The notes beneath the pieces are model-generated. The model was not told the DNA's origin. It saw only the letters and a program-made list of their open reading frames with translations, and did not search any database. This document shows, in pieces, positions 23,044 through 32,877 of a stretch of DNA of 50,168 bases. Within the stretch, counting starts at the first letter, position 1. Each line of letters starts with the position of its first letter. Source of the DNA: Clostridia bacterium (GTDB lineage Bacteria > Bacillota > Clostridia > Christensenellales > Borkfalkiaceae); contig CAAGAM010000199.1 of assembly GCA_900767815.1 (NCBI GenBank), positions 1 through 50,168 of the forward strand, written 5' to 3'. A program made the translations under genes and the position numbers.

Positions 23044-25872
23044 ATGTTAAACTATATCAGAATCAAAGGGGCTAAAGAAAATAACCTCAAAAACATCAGC
23101 CTCGATATCCCGAGAGACAAACTCGTCGTTTTCACGGGCTTGTCGGGCAGCGGAAAATCGACTCTCGCTTTCGACACCATTTTCGCGGAAGGGCAGAGAA
23201 AGTATATGGAAAGCCTTTCGAGCTATGCGAGAATGTTTTTGGGGCAGATGGAAAAGCCCGACGTCGAGAGTATAGAGGGGTTGTCTCCGTCTATATCCAT
23301 CGATCAGAAAACGACATCCAATAACCCTCGTTCCACAGTCGGAACGGTTACCGAAATTTACGATTATCTAAGACTTTTATATGCGAGAACGGGCGTTCCG
23401 CATTGTCCGAAATGCGGAAGGGTTATCGAAAAAACCACGGTCGATACCATTGCCGAAAAAGTTATGGCGATGGGCGAGGGAACGAAAATACTCGTTAACG
23501 CGCCCGTTGTCCGCGGCAGAAAGGGCGAATATACCAAACAGCTCGAAAGCTATCGGAAAAGCGGTTACGCGAGAGTGGAAATCGACGGCTCGGTGTTTGA
23601 CCTGTCCGAAGAGATAAAGCTCGATAAAAACATAAAGCATAATATCTCGGTGGTTATAGACAGGCTTATCGTAAAGGACGGTATAAGAAAGCGTCTTACG
23701 GACAGCCTTGAAACGGCGTTAAAACTTGCGGAAGGGCTTGTTTCGATAGAAAGCGACGGAAAATCGGAGCTTTATTCCACAAATTATTCCTGCCCCGATT
23801 GCGGGATATCGATAGAAGAAATAGAGCCGAGGCTTTTTTCGTTCAACAATCCGTTCGGCGCTTGCCCCGAATGTAAGGGACTCGGATATACGACGAGAAT
23901 AGACGAAAAACTCGTCATCGGCGACCCGAACAGATCTCTTCGCGAGGGCGCGCTCACCGTCACGGGATGGAATCTCGATACGGGCAGAATGACAGAAATG
24001 TATTTCCGTTCGCTTGCGAAACATTACGGATTTTCCCTCGATACGCCCGTTAAAGACCTGCCGCCCGATATAATGCATATTCTCTTATACGGCACGGACG
24101 GCGAAAAGATACGCATGAGCTACGCGACGAAAACTTTCTCTGGAAGCTACGAATCGTCTTATGAGGGCGTTATAAACAATCTCGAAAGAAGATACAGGGA
24201 GACGACGAGCGATTATACCAAGAGCGAAATCGAAAAGTACATGGTCAGCTCGCCCTGTCCCGCATGTCACGGATTAAGGCTTAAAAAGGAAGCCCTTGCC
24301 GTTACCGTAGGAAGCCTGAATATTGCCCGGCTTTGCGATTTATCGGTTGTTAAAATCAGCGATTTTATAGACGGGTTGGTTTTATCCGAAACGGAACAAA
24401 TCATCGCAAAACCGATAATCAAAGAAATCAAAGCGCGTCTTAAATTTTTATCCGACGTAGGTCTCGGTTACCTCACTCTTTCGAGAAGCGCGGGGACTCT
24501 TTCGGGCGGAGAAGCGCAGAGAATAAGGCTTGCAACGCAGATAGGGAGCGGGCTTACGGGCGTGTTGTATATACTCGACGAACCGAGTATCGGTCTGCAT
24601 CAGAGAGATAACGAAAAACTCATCAACACGCTGTTAAAGCTCAGAGACCTCGGAAACACTCTTATCGTCGTCGAACACGACGAAGATACGATGAGAGCCG
24701 CCGATTATATCGTCGATATAGGTCCGAAAGCGGGCGTACACGGCGGAGAAGTCGTTGCGGCGGGAAGCGTGGAGGATATCTGCAACGAGCCGAGGTCGAT
24801 AACGGGCGATTATCTTTCGGGAAGAAGGAAGATAGAAATTCCGCTTTTGAGAAAGGAACCGGACGGCAGATGGCTCGAGGTTTTCGGCGCAAAACAGAAC
24901 AACCTCAAAAATATAAACGTAAAATTCCCCGTCGGGCTGTTCACGGCAGTCACGGGCGTTTCGGGAAGCGGAAAAAGTTCGCTTATAAACGAGGTTTTGC
25001 TTCCGATAATGTCGAACACTCTTAACGGGTCGAAAATTCGCTACGGACAATGCGATAAAATCGACGGGATAGAATATTTCGATAAAGTTATCGCAATCGA
25101 TCAATCTCCCATCGGAAGAACGCCGAGATCCAACGCCGCAACGTATACGGGCGCATTTACTTACATAAGAGAAATTTTCGCGGCATCGAACGACGCGAAA
25201 GAACGCGGTTACAAAGCGGGCAGATTTTCTTTCAACGTCGCGGGCGGCAGATGCGAAAACTGTCAGGGCGACGGTATTATAAAAATAGAAATGCACTTTC
25301 TGCCGGACGTATTCGTGCCTTGCGAACAGTGCAAAGGCAAGAGATATAACCACGAAACGCTTGAAGTGAAGTTCAAAGGCAAAAATATCGCGGACGTTCT
25401 CGACATGACCGTTGACGAAGCCGTCGAATATTTTGAAAATATTCCGAGAATTTATTCCAAGATAAAAACTTTGCAGGACGTCGGTTTAGGATATATAAAA
25501 CTCGGTCAGCCCGCAACGACGCTTTCGGGCGGCGAAGCGCAAAGGGTAAAGCTCGCAACAGAACTTTCAAAGCGTTCCACGGGTAAAACTCTTTATATTC
25601 TCGACGAACCGACGACGGGGCTTCACAGTTACGACGTCGATAAGCTCATAAGCATACTGAACCGACTTCGCGATTCGGGAAATACGGTTATTGTCATCGA
25701 GCATAACCTCGACGTAATAAAAGTTGCCGATTACATCGTCGATTTAGGACCCGAAGGCGGCGACGGAGGCGGAACGATCGTGGCGGAAGGCAGCCCCGAA
25801 GAGGTTGCGAAAAACGAAAAAAGTTATACGGGGCAGTTTCTTAAGAAATTGCTCGGAGGAAAGAACAAATGA
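23044..25872 (+). CDS. uvrA: Excinuclease ABC subunit A
   Basis: A 942-residue protein with two ABC ATPase modules. The first has Walker A GLSGSGKSTL near 32-41 and signature TLSGGEAQR near 485. The second has GVSGSGKSSL near 640 and TLSGGEAQR near 825. Zinc sites include CPKCG/CPDCG/CPECKG in the first half and CENCQGDG/CEQCKG in the second. UvrA scans DNA for damage and loads UvrB. A weak ribosome binding site precedes ATG 23044, one base after the upstream stop, which suggests coupling. Confidence 0.98.
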   Translation: MLNYIRIKGAKENNLKNISLDIPRDKLVVFTGLSGSGKSTLAFDTIFAEGQRKYMESLSSYARMFLGQMEKPDVESIEGLSPSISIDQKTTSNNPRSTVGTVTEIYDYLRLLYARTGVPHCPKCGRVIEKTTVDTIAEKVMAMGEGTKILVNAPVVRGRKGEYTKQLESYRKSGYARVEIDGSVFDLSEEIKLDKNIKHNISVVIDRLIVKDGIRKRLTDSLETALKLAEGLVSIESDGKSELYSTNYSCPDCGISIEEIEPRLFSFNNPFGACPECKGLGYTTRIDEKLVIGDPNRSLREGALTVTGWNLDTGRMTEMYFRSLAKHYGFSLDTPVKDLPPDIMHILLYGTDGEKIRMSYATKTFSGSYESSYEGVINNLERRYRETTSDYTKSEIEKYMVSSPCPACHGLRLKKEALAVTVGSLNIARLCDLSVVKISDFIDGLVLSETEQIIAKPIIKEIKARLKFLSDVGLGYLTLSRSAGTLSGGEAQRIRLATQIGSGLTGVLYILDEPSIGLHQRDNEKLINTLLKLRDLGNTLIVVEHDEDTMRAADYIVDIGPKAGVHGGEVVAAGSVEDICNEPRSITGDYLSGRRKIEIPLLRKEPDGRWLEVFGAKQNNLKNINVKFPVGLFTAVTGVSGSGKSSLINEVLLPIMSNTLNGSKIRYGQCDKIDGIEYFDKVIAIDQSPIGRTPRSNAATYTGAFTYIREIFAASNDAKERGYKAGRFSFNVAGGRCENCQGDGIIKIEMHFLPDVFVPCEQCKGKRYNHETLEVKFKGKNIADVLDMTVDEAVEYFENIPRIYSKIKTLQDVGLGYIKLGQPATTLSGGEAQRVKLATELSKRSTGKTLYILDEPTTGLHSYDVDKLISILNRLRDSGNTVIVIEHNLDVIKVADYIVDLGPEGGDGGGTIVAEGSPEEVAKNEKSYTGQFLKKLLGGKNK

Positions 25873-26360
25873 TAAGAGACGAATACAATAAGAAAAAACA
25901 AACGGTAAAATTCAACGCGAAAGAAGAGAGAAAGAAAAAGGAAATGGGCGAAAGAAATTATTACGCTTCGCAAATTCCCAAGATAAACGACATGTGCAAA
26001 GCATTATCGACGTCCTTTCTCATTACGCTGATTTTTTTAGGGCTTGCCTATGCGGTGATACTTTTATCGTTTATAGTTTTAAGGAACACCGAAACGCCTT
26101 ACAGCACCGTTAAATTTATCGTTTACACGTCGATTTTCGCCGCGCTCGTCATTCTTTTTATCCTTTGGAATGCGGCGATCAAGCCCGCGCAATTAAAAAA
26201 GGCGGAGAGATATAAGCGCGAGATCGACAGAATAAACGCGGAAAATCTTAAAAAGATGAGCTATCGTTATAAGGCTCCCGCGGCGCGGACAGACGCCGAA
26301 AATATGCAAAAAGCCGAAAATCCGAACGAAAAAACGGAAAATAACGAAAATAAAGAGTAA
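25869..26360 (+). CDS. Two-helix membrane protein of unknown function
   Basis: A 163-residue protein overlapping uvrA by four bases (ATGA). Residues 1-40 are strongly basic (RDEYNKKKQTVKFNAKEERK), two hydrophobic helices follow (about 52-72 and 85-108), and the tail is charged and rich in Asn, Glu and Lys. I recognise no domain. It is the last gene before a new promoter at 26377. Confidence 0.72.
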   Translation: MIRDEYNKKKQTVKFNAKEERKKKEMGERNYYASQIPKINDMCKALSTSFLITLIFLGLAYAVILLSFIVLRNTETPYSTVKFIVYTSIFAALVILFILWNAAIKPAQLKKAERYKREIDRINAENLKKMSYRYKAPAARTDAENMQKAENPNEKTENNENKE

Positions 26361-26376
26361 AACTGCTTTAATTTTA

Positions 26377-26405
26377 TTGACTGAAAATATCAAAAGTGTT
26401 AAAAT
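26377..26405 (+). promoter_or_regulatory. Strong promoter of the peptidase-efp operon
   Basis: TTGACT (26377-26382), 17 bp, TAAAAT (26400-26405), with TGT before the -10. The first ATG after it is at 26412, exactly six bases beyond the -10, and opens an eight-codon frame that overlaps the peptidase start. Confidence 0.85.
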
Positions 26406-26427
26406 AATACAATGAGTGAGGCATATT

Positions 26428-27495
26428 ATGAATTTTAAAGATTATGAAATCGCTCTTATAACGGACGAAAAACAAAGGATGTATTTCCTCGGTTTTCACA
26501 GCACCGCGGGTTACGTTATCTTAACGAAGGAAAAAACGTATTTCGTTGTCGATAACAGATATTTAAAAGCCGCGGAAAAAGCTTTGAAACCTAAGGGAAT
26601 CGAAGTGGCTCTCGGGTCGGACTATTCTTTCCTTAAAAACCTTGCGGCAGAAAAAGGTTATAAAAAGGTTGCGATCGATTTCGGAGTCGTTTCGCTTGCC
26701 GAGTTTGAAAATCTTAAAAAGCTCGGATTCGAGTACGTAGACGCTTCCGCGGAAATTCGTGACGTTATGTCCGTTAAGACGGATGAAGAGATAAAGTACA
26801 TACAAAAAGCGTGCAACATTGCCGAAAAAGCATGGCGCGATACTCTTTCGTTTATAAAGGAAGGCGTAACGGAAAGACAGGTTGCCAACGTTCTCGAATT
26901 CAACTTCAAAAAATACGGCGCGTCCGGCACGTCATTCGATACGATAGTCGCGTTCGGCAAAAACGCTTCCGTTCCGCATCATGCAACGGGCGATACGAAA
27001 CTTAAAAACAACGAGTGTGTTCTGATGGATTTCGGTTGCGTTTATAAAGGATATTGTTCCGATATGACGAGAACCATGTTCTACGGAACGCCCGACGAAA
27101 AATTCCGCATGGCATATCTTGCCGTTCTTTCCGCTCACATGAAGGCTGCGGAAGGGATAAAAGAAGGAATGACGGGTAAAGAAGCGGACAAAATCGCGAG
27201 AGACGTTCTCGAAACGCTCGGATACGGCAAATATTTTACACATTCGTTAGGTCACGGCATAGGCGTTAATATTCACGAGTATCCCTATCTTTCGCCGAAA
27301 GGTGAAGCCGTGCTTAAAAACAACATGGTTTTTTCCAACGAGCCGGGAGTTTATCTCAACGGTAAGTTCGGTATAAGAATAGAGGATAGCTGTCACCTCG
27401 AAAACGGAAAATATAAAACGTTTATGAAAGACGACAAGTCGCTTATTATTCTCGGAGGCGACGGAACTATAAAACGAGAAAAACTTTACAGATAA
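26428..27495 (+). CDS. Aminopeptidase P/Xaa-Pro dipeptidase family (M24)
   Basis: About 355 residues from ATG 26428, with GTGAGG eight bases upstream. The N-terminal creatinase-like domain (1-115) is followed by the pita-bread catalytic domain with metal ligands in LMDFGCVYKGYCSDMTRTM, SLGHGIGVNIHEYP, SNEPGVYL and RIEDS. These enzymes remove residues before proline. The gene sits directly before efp, a frequent pairing in Bacillota (yqhT-efp). GTG 26416 in frame is an alternative start. Confidence 0.95.
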   Translation: MNFKDYEIALITDEKQRMYFLGFHSTAGYVILTKEKTYFVVDNRYLKAAEKALKPKGIEVALGSDYSFLKNLAAEKGYKKVAIDFGVVSLAEFENLKKLGFEYVDASAEIRDVMSVKTDEEIKYIQKACNIAEKAWRDTLSFIKEGVTERQVANVLEFNFKKYGASGTSFDTIVAFGKNASVPHHATGDTKLKNNECVLMDFGCVYKGYCSDMTRTMFYGTPDEKFRMAYLAVLSAHMKAAEGIKEGMTGKEADKIARDVLETLGYGKYFTHSLGHGIGVNIHEYPYLSPKGEAVLKNNMVFSNEPGVYLNGKFGIRIEDSCHLENGKYKTFMKDDKSLIILGGDGTIKREKLYR

Positions 27496-27519
27496 GAAAA
27501 GAATCAAGGAGATTATTTT

Positions 27520-28080
27520 ATGGTACTTGCAGGCGATTTAAGAAAAGGCGTTACGATCGAATACGAAGGAAAGGTTTACACTGTCGTTGATTTCCTTCAC
27601 GTTAAACCGGGAAAGGGCGCCGCATTCGTCAGAACAACCCTTAAAAACGTTGTCGAAGGGAAGACTTTACAGATTACGTTCAACCCCACCGAAAAATTCG
27701 AAAACGCGGTTATCGAAACAAAGAAGATGACTTATTCGTATAACGACGGTGAGTTTTATTACTTCATGGACGAGGAATACAACATGGAGCCTCTTACGTA
27801 CGATCAGGTCGAAGACGCTTTGAAGTGGATTAAGGAGAACGATCCCGTTACCGTTAAGTTCTACAAAGGTAAGGCATTCTCCGTCGACTGTGAAAACTTC
27901 GTCGAGCTTCTCGTAACCGAATCCGAACCCGGAGTTGCCGGCAACACCGCAACCAACGCAACCAAGAAAGCCAAGCTTGAAACGGGCGTTGAAATTCAGG
28001 TTCCCATGTTCGTTAACGAGGGCGAGAAGATCAGGGTAGACACTCGTACCGGCGAATACATGGAAAGAGTCAAGAAGTAA
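27520..28080 (+). CDS. efp: Elongation factor P
   Basis: A 186-residue, three-domain beta protein. The tip loop that reaches the P-site tRNA reads VKPGKGAAFVR with the conserved Lys near residue 32, the usual site of modification. EF-P relieves stalling at polyproline stretches. AAGGAG precedes the ATG. A strong terminator follows. Confidence 0.98.
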   Translation: MVLAGDLRKGVTIEYEGKVYTVVDFLHVKPGKGAAFVRTTLKNVVEGKTLQITFNPTEKFENAVIETKKMTYSYNDGEFYYFMDEEYNMEPLTYDQVEDALKWIKENDPVTVKFYKGKAFSVDCENFVELLVTESEPGVAGNTATNATKKAKLETGVEIQVPMFVNEGEKIRVDTRTGEYMERVKK

Positions 28081-28101
28081 TTTTTTCAAAAAACAACACA
28101 T

Positions 28102-28144
28102 CGGACGGCAGCTTACAAAGCGTGTTTTTCTGCCGTCCGTTTTT
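28102..28144 (+). terminator. Rho-independent terminator after efp
   Basis: CGGACGGCAG (28102-28111) pairs perfectly with CTGCCGTCCG (28130-28139), followed by five T. The loop is long (18 bases). Confidence 0.93.
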
Positions 28145-28200
28145 GCGTATTTAAAAAAAGTTGTTTTTTGATTAGTAAAATCGATTAAAACGAGGAAAAA

Positions 28201-28914
28201 ATGAAGACAGTTCTTGTTACGGGCGGCACGGGCGGAATAGGCGAGGCAATTTGCAGAGAGTTTGCAAAAAACGGATATTTTGCGGGAGTGGGATTTTGCC
28301 GCTTTGAGGCAAAGGCAAACGAAATTGCAAAAGACATCGGCGGCACGGGCGTATATATGGATTTTGAAAATACGGAAACGATTTTCGAAGCCGTTAATTC
28401 GTTCATGAAAAAATACGGCAGGCTCGACGTCGTCGTTAATTCTGCGGGAATAGCCTTGCCCGTAAAAACCATTCTCGACGTGTCCGAAGAGGAATACGAC
28501 AAAGTGTTTTCCGTCAACGTTAAAGGTGTTTTTTCGGTTACGAAGGCGGCAGTTCCTTTCATGTTTGAGCGCGGCGGAGCAATAATCAATATATCCTCGA
28601 TGTGGGGTTTGGCGGGCGGTTCGTGCGAAGCCGTTTATTCGGCTTCGAAAGCGGCTGTTATAGGCTTCACAAAAGCCGTTGCAAAAGAGTTTGCGGGTGC
28701 GGGGATTCGCGTAAACGCGATAGCTCCCGGGTTTATCGACACGAAAATGAATGCCGCATTCGGCGAAGAAGACAGAAAATCGATATTGAACGATATTCCG
28801 CTTGCGAGATTCGGCTTGCCGTCCGACGTTGCGAAAGCCGCGCTGTATCTTGCAGACTATGCGGATTTCGTTACGGGGACTGTATTGAACGTTTCCGGCG
28901 GAGAAATAATATAA
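28201..28914 (+). CDS. Short-chain dehydrogenase/reductase (FabG-like)
   Basis: A 237-residue SDR. The cofactor motif TGGTGGIG is at residues 7-14, NSAG near 81, the catalytic Ser in ISSMWG near 137 and YSASK near 150. FINAL-type features such as NAIAPGFIDTKM and GTVLNVSGGE match 3-oxoacyl-ACP reductases, which use NADPH in fatty acid synthesis, but many SDRs with other substrates look alike. It stands alone between a terminator and the dGTPase gene, with CGAGGA before its ATG. No fatty acid synthase operon is adjacent. Confidence 0.88.
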   Translation: MKTVLVTGGTGGIGEAICREFAKNGYFAGVGFCRFEAKANEIAKDIGGTGVYMDFENTETIFEAVNSFMKKYGRLDVVVNSAGIALPVKTILDVSEEEYDKVFSVNVKGVFSVTKAAVPFMFERGGAIINISSMWGLAGGSCEAVYSASKAAVIGFTKAVAKEFAGAGIRVNAIAPGFIDTKMNAAFGEEDRKSILNDIPLARFGLPSDVAKAALYLADYADFVTGTVLNVSGGEII

Positions 28915-29014
28915 AAAGTCTGCTTTAATGCAAAATTTTCCGAAAAAAAAGGGAAAAGCCCGAAATCGATTGAATAATATAATATAGAGAATGTATTATA
29001 TAAAGGTTAATCTG

Positions 29015-30001
29015 ATGAAAGAGAAGACGTATCAAAAAGAAGAGATGTTTTTTTCGCCTTACGCTTCCTTTTCGGATAAAACGAAGGGAAGGGTCAAAGA
29101 AGAAAATCCTTGTCCTATGAGGACGGAATATCAGCGAGACAGAGACAGGATTATCTATTCGAAAGCATTCAGACGCTTAAAAAACAAAACGCAGGTTTTT
29201 TTCTCGCCCGAAGGCGATCATTACATGACCCGTTTGACGCATACGCTCGACGTTGCGCAGATCGCCCGTTCTATCGCGCGTTCGCTCGATTTAAACGAAG
29301 ATCTTTCCGAAGCTATCGCCCTCGGTCACGATCTCGGACACACCCCTTTCGGTCATACGGGCGAAAGAGTTCTCGCTAAGCTTAACCCCGCGGGTTTCGA
29401 GCATAACAAACAGTCTTTAAGGGTTGTAGACGTGCTGGAAGACCTTAATCTTACATACGAAGTGAGAGACGGTATCGTCGAACACAAAAAGAGCGGACAT
29501 CCGCACACGTTGGAAGGGAAAGTCGTTTCGCTTTCCGATCGGATAGCATATCTCAATCACGATATAGACGACGCGGTAAGGGCGGGGATAATAACCGAAA
29601 ACGATTTACCGAAGCGAGAAGTCGAAATCCTCGGAAAAACCTCGAGAGAACGCATAAACAATATGATTATGTCGATTTATAAAGAGTCTTACGGCAAAAA
29701 CGACGTAATCATGGAAGACGAGAAAAAGCAGGCAACCGAAAAATTGCGCGATTTTATGTTTGAAAACGTGTACATCGTTCCCGCGGCGAGAGCCGAAGAG
29801 GGAAGGGCTGGCGAAATGCTGTCCGTTATGTACGATTATTTCAGAAGGAATAAAGATAAGTTGCCCGATTTTTATATAAAATTGCTTGATAAATATGACG
29901 AAGACACCGTTTTATGCGATTATTTATCAAGCATGACGGACAGGTACGCCGTATATACGTTCGAGGAGATTTTCGTACCTAAAAATTTCATTTTAAGATA
30001 A
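29015..30001 (+). CDS. dgt: Deoxyguanosinetriphosphate triphosphohydrolase-like HD protein
   Basis: About 328 residues from ATG 29015 (AAAGG upstream; the earlier ATG at 28991 has none). The HD-domain ligands are visible in TRLTHTLDVAQIARSIAR, ALGHDLGHTPFGHTGE, and SDRIAYLNHDIDDAVRAGI. dGTPases remove triphosphate from dNTPs. In Bacillota this gene often precedes dnaG and sigA, as here, suggesting nucleotide-pool control next to the replication and transcription start genes. TATAAT is seen at 28978-28983, but no good -35. Confidence 0.93.
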   Translation: MKEKTYQKEEMFFSPYASFSDKTKGRVKEENPCPMRTEYQRDRDRIIYSKAFRRLKNKTQVFFSPEGDHYMTRLTHTLDVAQIARSIARSLDLNEDLSEAIALGHDLGHTPFGHTGERVLAKLNPAGFEHNKQSLRVVDVLEDLNLTYEVRDGIVEHKKSGHPHTLEGKVVSLSDRIAYLNHDIDDAVRAGIITENDLPKREVEILGKTSRERINNMIMSIYKESYGKNDVIMEDEKKQATEKLRDFMFENVYIVPAARAEEGRAGEMLSVMYDYFRRNKDKLPDFYIKLLDKYDEDTVLCDYLSSMTDRYAVYTFEEIFVPKNFILR

Positions 30002-30017
30002 AAAGAGATAAAGGCAG

Positions 30018-31805
30018 ATGGCATTCGACGAAAAATTTATCGAAGAGTTAAAACTTAAGAATAATATTGTCGATGTGGTAGGGAAGTATTGCGTTCTGAA
30101 AAAACGCGGCAACAGCCATTGGGCGTGCTGTCCTCTCCCGGGGCATTCGGAAAAAACCCCTTCGTTCACTGTGAACGAGGCAGGGCAGTTTTTCAAATGC
30201 TTCGGTTGCGGCAGAGGCGGCGACGTTATAACCTTTATCCGAACCATGGAAAATCTCGATTACGTCGGAGCGGTGAGACTTCTTGCCGAAAATGCGGGTA
30301 TGGCTATGCCGGACGACGACAGAGACTATAAAAAACGAGAGTCGGACAGGCAGTCGCGCGACAGGTTGTTATCTCTCATGAAGGAGTCGGCTCTTTTTTA
30401 CGTACATAATCTTTCCGACCCGAAAGCCAAACTTCACAACGAATATATAGCCTATCGCGGAATTGAAAGAAAAACGGTTACCGCTTTCGGAATAGGCGCG
30501 TCTCTCGATATGTTTTCGCTTCCGAATTATTTGAAATCGAAAGGATATTCGGAGGAGGAAATGCTCAGATGCGGAGTGTGTCAGAGAAAGGAAAAGGAAG
30601 GCGGAAAACCTTACGTTTACGACGCTTTGTGGGGAAGGTTGATTATACCTATAATCAATAATCTCGGCAACGTAATAGCTTTCGGCGGCAGGCTTCTCGA
30701 GAAAAAACCCGATTTCGCGAAATATAAAAACACACAGGAAACCGAGCTTTTTATAAAAAACAGAACCCTTTACAATATAAACAATCTCAAAAAAGAAAAA
30801 GCCAGAAACGGGCTTTCGAGAATTATCATGGTCGAGGGCTATATGGACGCTATTTCCGTGTATAATGCGGGCTTCAAAAACGTCGTGGCGTCTATGGGTA
30901 CGTCGTTGACCGTCGAACAGGCAAGGCTTCTGAAACGCTTCGCCGATACCGTTCTTATCAGTTACGACGGCGACGGGGCAGGGCAAAAAGCAACCGTCCG
31001 AGGGCTTGAAATTCTGCAAAAAGAAGGTCTTGAAGTGAGAGTCGTAAGTCTTCCCGACGGGCTTGACCCGGACGACGTGATTAAAAAATTCGGAGCGGAA
31101 GCATACGGAAAACTTCTTGACGACAGTTTGCCGCTTGTCGATTTTAAAATCCGTAATCTTAAAAAAGAGTATAATTTAAACGATACTTCTGGGAAAAGAA
31201 AGTATATCGCGGAGGCTTTGAAAGTTATTTCCGAGCGTCCCACGGAAAGCGAGAGAGAAGAGCTTTTAAGAAAGCTCGGCAGAGATACAAACACGACATA
31301 TGAATCGTTAAGCAGAGACACGGAAAGGTTGTTGTCGGGTAAAACGACGGAAGAAACGCTTGCGGAAAATATTGTCGAAAACAAGGACGGCATATCGGAT
31401 GCGGAAAGATTCGTGCTTTGCGCGGTGCTTTTCGACAAACCGTATGCAAAAGGCGTAAATATCGCCGGATACGATTTTCACGACCCCGTGCGCAATAAAA
31501 TTTCGGACATTATATCCGAGGCAAAGGAAAACGGAAAACAAATTTTTCCGTCTACCGTGGCGGGATTGTTCGACGAGAGCGAGCTTGTAGAATATAACGC
31601 CGTGCTTTCTTCAGGAGACAACGTTTTCGGATCGAACGGCGAATCGAGGTATTTTGCGGATTGTTTTTCAAAAATAATGAAGGACAAGCTGGAAGGCGAA
31701 CTTGCACAGCTCAACGAAGTGTTCAAGGCGGAAACGGATACCGAAAAAAGAAAAGAAATAGTTACGGCTATCGCAAAGATAACCGCAAAACTTGCAAAAT
31801 ATTAA
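30018..31805 (+). CDS. dnaG: DNA primase
   Basis: A 595-residue protein. The N-terminal CHC2 zinc finger has Cys at 37/38, His 43, Cys 61 and Cys 64 (CPLPGHSEKTPSF, then FKCFGCG). The catalytic TOPRIM domain has VEGYMDAIS near 275 and SYDGDGAGQKA near 317. A helical C-terminal domain for helicase contact follows. DnaG makes RNA primers at the fork. It lies between dgt and sigA in the classical macromolecular-synthesis order. Confidence 0.98.
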   Translation: MAFDEKFIEELKLKNNIVDVVGKYCVLKKRGNSHWACCPLPGHSEKTPSFTVNEAGQFFKCFGCGRGGDVITFIRTMENLDYVGAVRLLAENAGMAMPDDDRDYKKRESDRQSRDRLLSLMKESALFYVHNLSDPKAKLHNEYIAYRGIERKTVTAFGIGASLDMFSLPNYLKSKGYSEEEMLRCGVCQRKEKEGGKPYVYDALWGRLIIPIINNLGNVIAFGGRLLEKKPDFAKYKNTQETELFIKNRTLYNINNLKKEKARNGLSRIIMVEGYMDAISVYNAGFKNVVASMGTSLTVEQARLLKRFADTVLISYDGDGAGQKATVRGLEILQKEGLEVRVVSLPDGLDPDDVIKKFGAEAYGKLLDDSLPLVDFKIRNLKKEYNLNDTSGKRKYIAEALKVISERPTESEREELLRKLGRDTNTTYESLSRDTERLLSGKTTEETLAENIVENKDGISDAERFVLCAVLFDKPYAKGVNIAGYDFHDPVRNKISDIISEAKENGKQIFPSTVAGLFDESELVEYNAVLSSGDNVFGSNGESRYFADCFSKIMKDKLEGELAQLNEVFKAETDTEKRKEIVTAIAKITAKLAKY

Positions 31806-31821
31806 CGGAGGATAAATAATT

Positions 31822-32877
31822 ATGGCAGTCAGCGAAGAACAACTTAAGGAGATAATAACTTCGTTGCTCAACGAATGCAAAACCAAGGGTTCGATAGGAT
31901 CGGACGCTCTTTGCGACAGACTTGAAAAATACGACGCGGACCCTTCTCAGATAGACGAGATTTACAGATCGCTCGAAGAGAATAAAATTAAAATCATCGA
32001 CGATTACGAGAAGGATAAGGAATTATACGAGCAGATAATCAAAGAAATCAGCATGGACGACCCCGTCAAAATGTATCTGAAAGATATAGGTAAAGTACCT
32101 CTTCTTTCCGCAGACGACGAGATCAACCTCGCTAAAAAGATGATGGACGGCGACGAAGACGCCAAGAGATGCTTATCGGAAGCTAACCTTCGTCTTGTCG
32201 TTTCGATAGCAAAAAGATACGTCGGCAGAGGAATGCAGTTTCTCGATCTTATTCAGGAAGGCAACCTCGGGCTTATGAAAGCCGTCGAAAAATTCGATTA
32301 TCAGAAAGGTTTCAAGTTTTCGACCTATGCAACGTGGTGGATTCGTCAGGCAATAACGAGAGCCATCGCCGATCAGGCAAGAACGATAAGAATCCCCGTT
32401 CATATGGTTGAAACGATAAACAAAGTCGGCAGAGTTTCAAGGCTTTTGTTGCAGGAATACGGCAGAGAGCCGACTCCCGAGGAAATTGCGAAAGAAATGG
32501 GTATACCCGAATCGAGGGTTATCGAAATTCAGAAGATTTCGCAGGATCCCGTTTCTCTCGAAACGCCTATCGGCGAGGAAGAGGACAGCCATCTCGGAGA
32601 TTTTATCGAGGACGAACAGAGCGCGGCTCCTACCGACGTCGTTGCGGGTTCGATGCTCAAAGAACAACTGATAAACGTTCTCGATACGTTAACGCCGAGA
32701 GAAGAAAAGGTTTTAAGGCTCCGTTACGGAATAGACGACGGAAAGCCGAGAACGCTTGAAGAAGTCGGCAAAGAATTCAACGTTACGAGAGAGAGAATAA
32801 GACAGATCGAGGCGAAAGCGCTCAGAAAATTGCGCCATCCTTCGAGAAGCAAGAGGTTAAAGGACTTCATTGAATAA
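31822..32877 (+). CDS. sigA: Primary sigma factor (sigma-A/RpoD)
   Basis: A 351-residue sigma-70 factor. Region 1.2 is seen in DPVKMYLKDIGKVPLLSADD, region 2.3-2.4 in KGFKFSTYATWWIRQAITRA, and region 4.2 in RTLEEVGKEFNVTRERIRQI. CGGAGGATAAATAATTATG gives a good ribosome binding site. The promoters in this window (TTGAC, 17 bp, TGN, TAAAAT/TATAAT) are the expected targets of this factor. Its last codons overlap the TrmK start by eight bases. Confidence 0.98.
   Translation: MAVSEEQLKEIITSLLNECKTKGSIGSDALCDRLEKYDADPSQIDEIYRSLEENKIKIIDDYEKDKELYEQIIKEISMDDPVKMYLKDIGKVPLLSADDEINLAKKMMDGDEDAKRCLSEANLRLVVSIAKRYVGRGMQFLDLIQEGNLGLMKAVEKFDYQKGFKFSTYATWWIRQAITRAIADQARTIRIPVHMVETINKVGRVSRLLLQEYGREPTPEEIAKEMGIPESRVIEIQKISQDPVSLETPIGEEEDSHLGDFIEDEQSAAPTDVVAGSMLKEQLINVLDTLTPREEKVLRLRYGIDDGKPRTLEEVGKEFNVTRERIRQIEAKALRKLRHPSRSKRLKDFIE

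Noticed and set aside
24634..25353. 239-residue open frame antisense to uvrA
   Set aside because: It lies opposite the second ATPase module and zinc site of UvrA and shows Arg/Phe-rich shadow composition.
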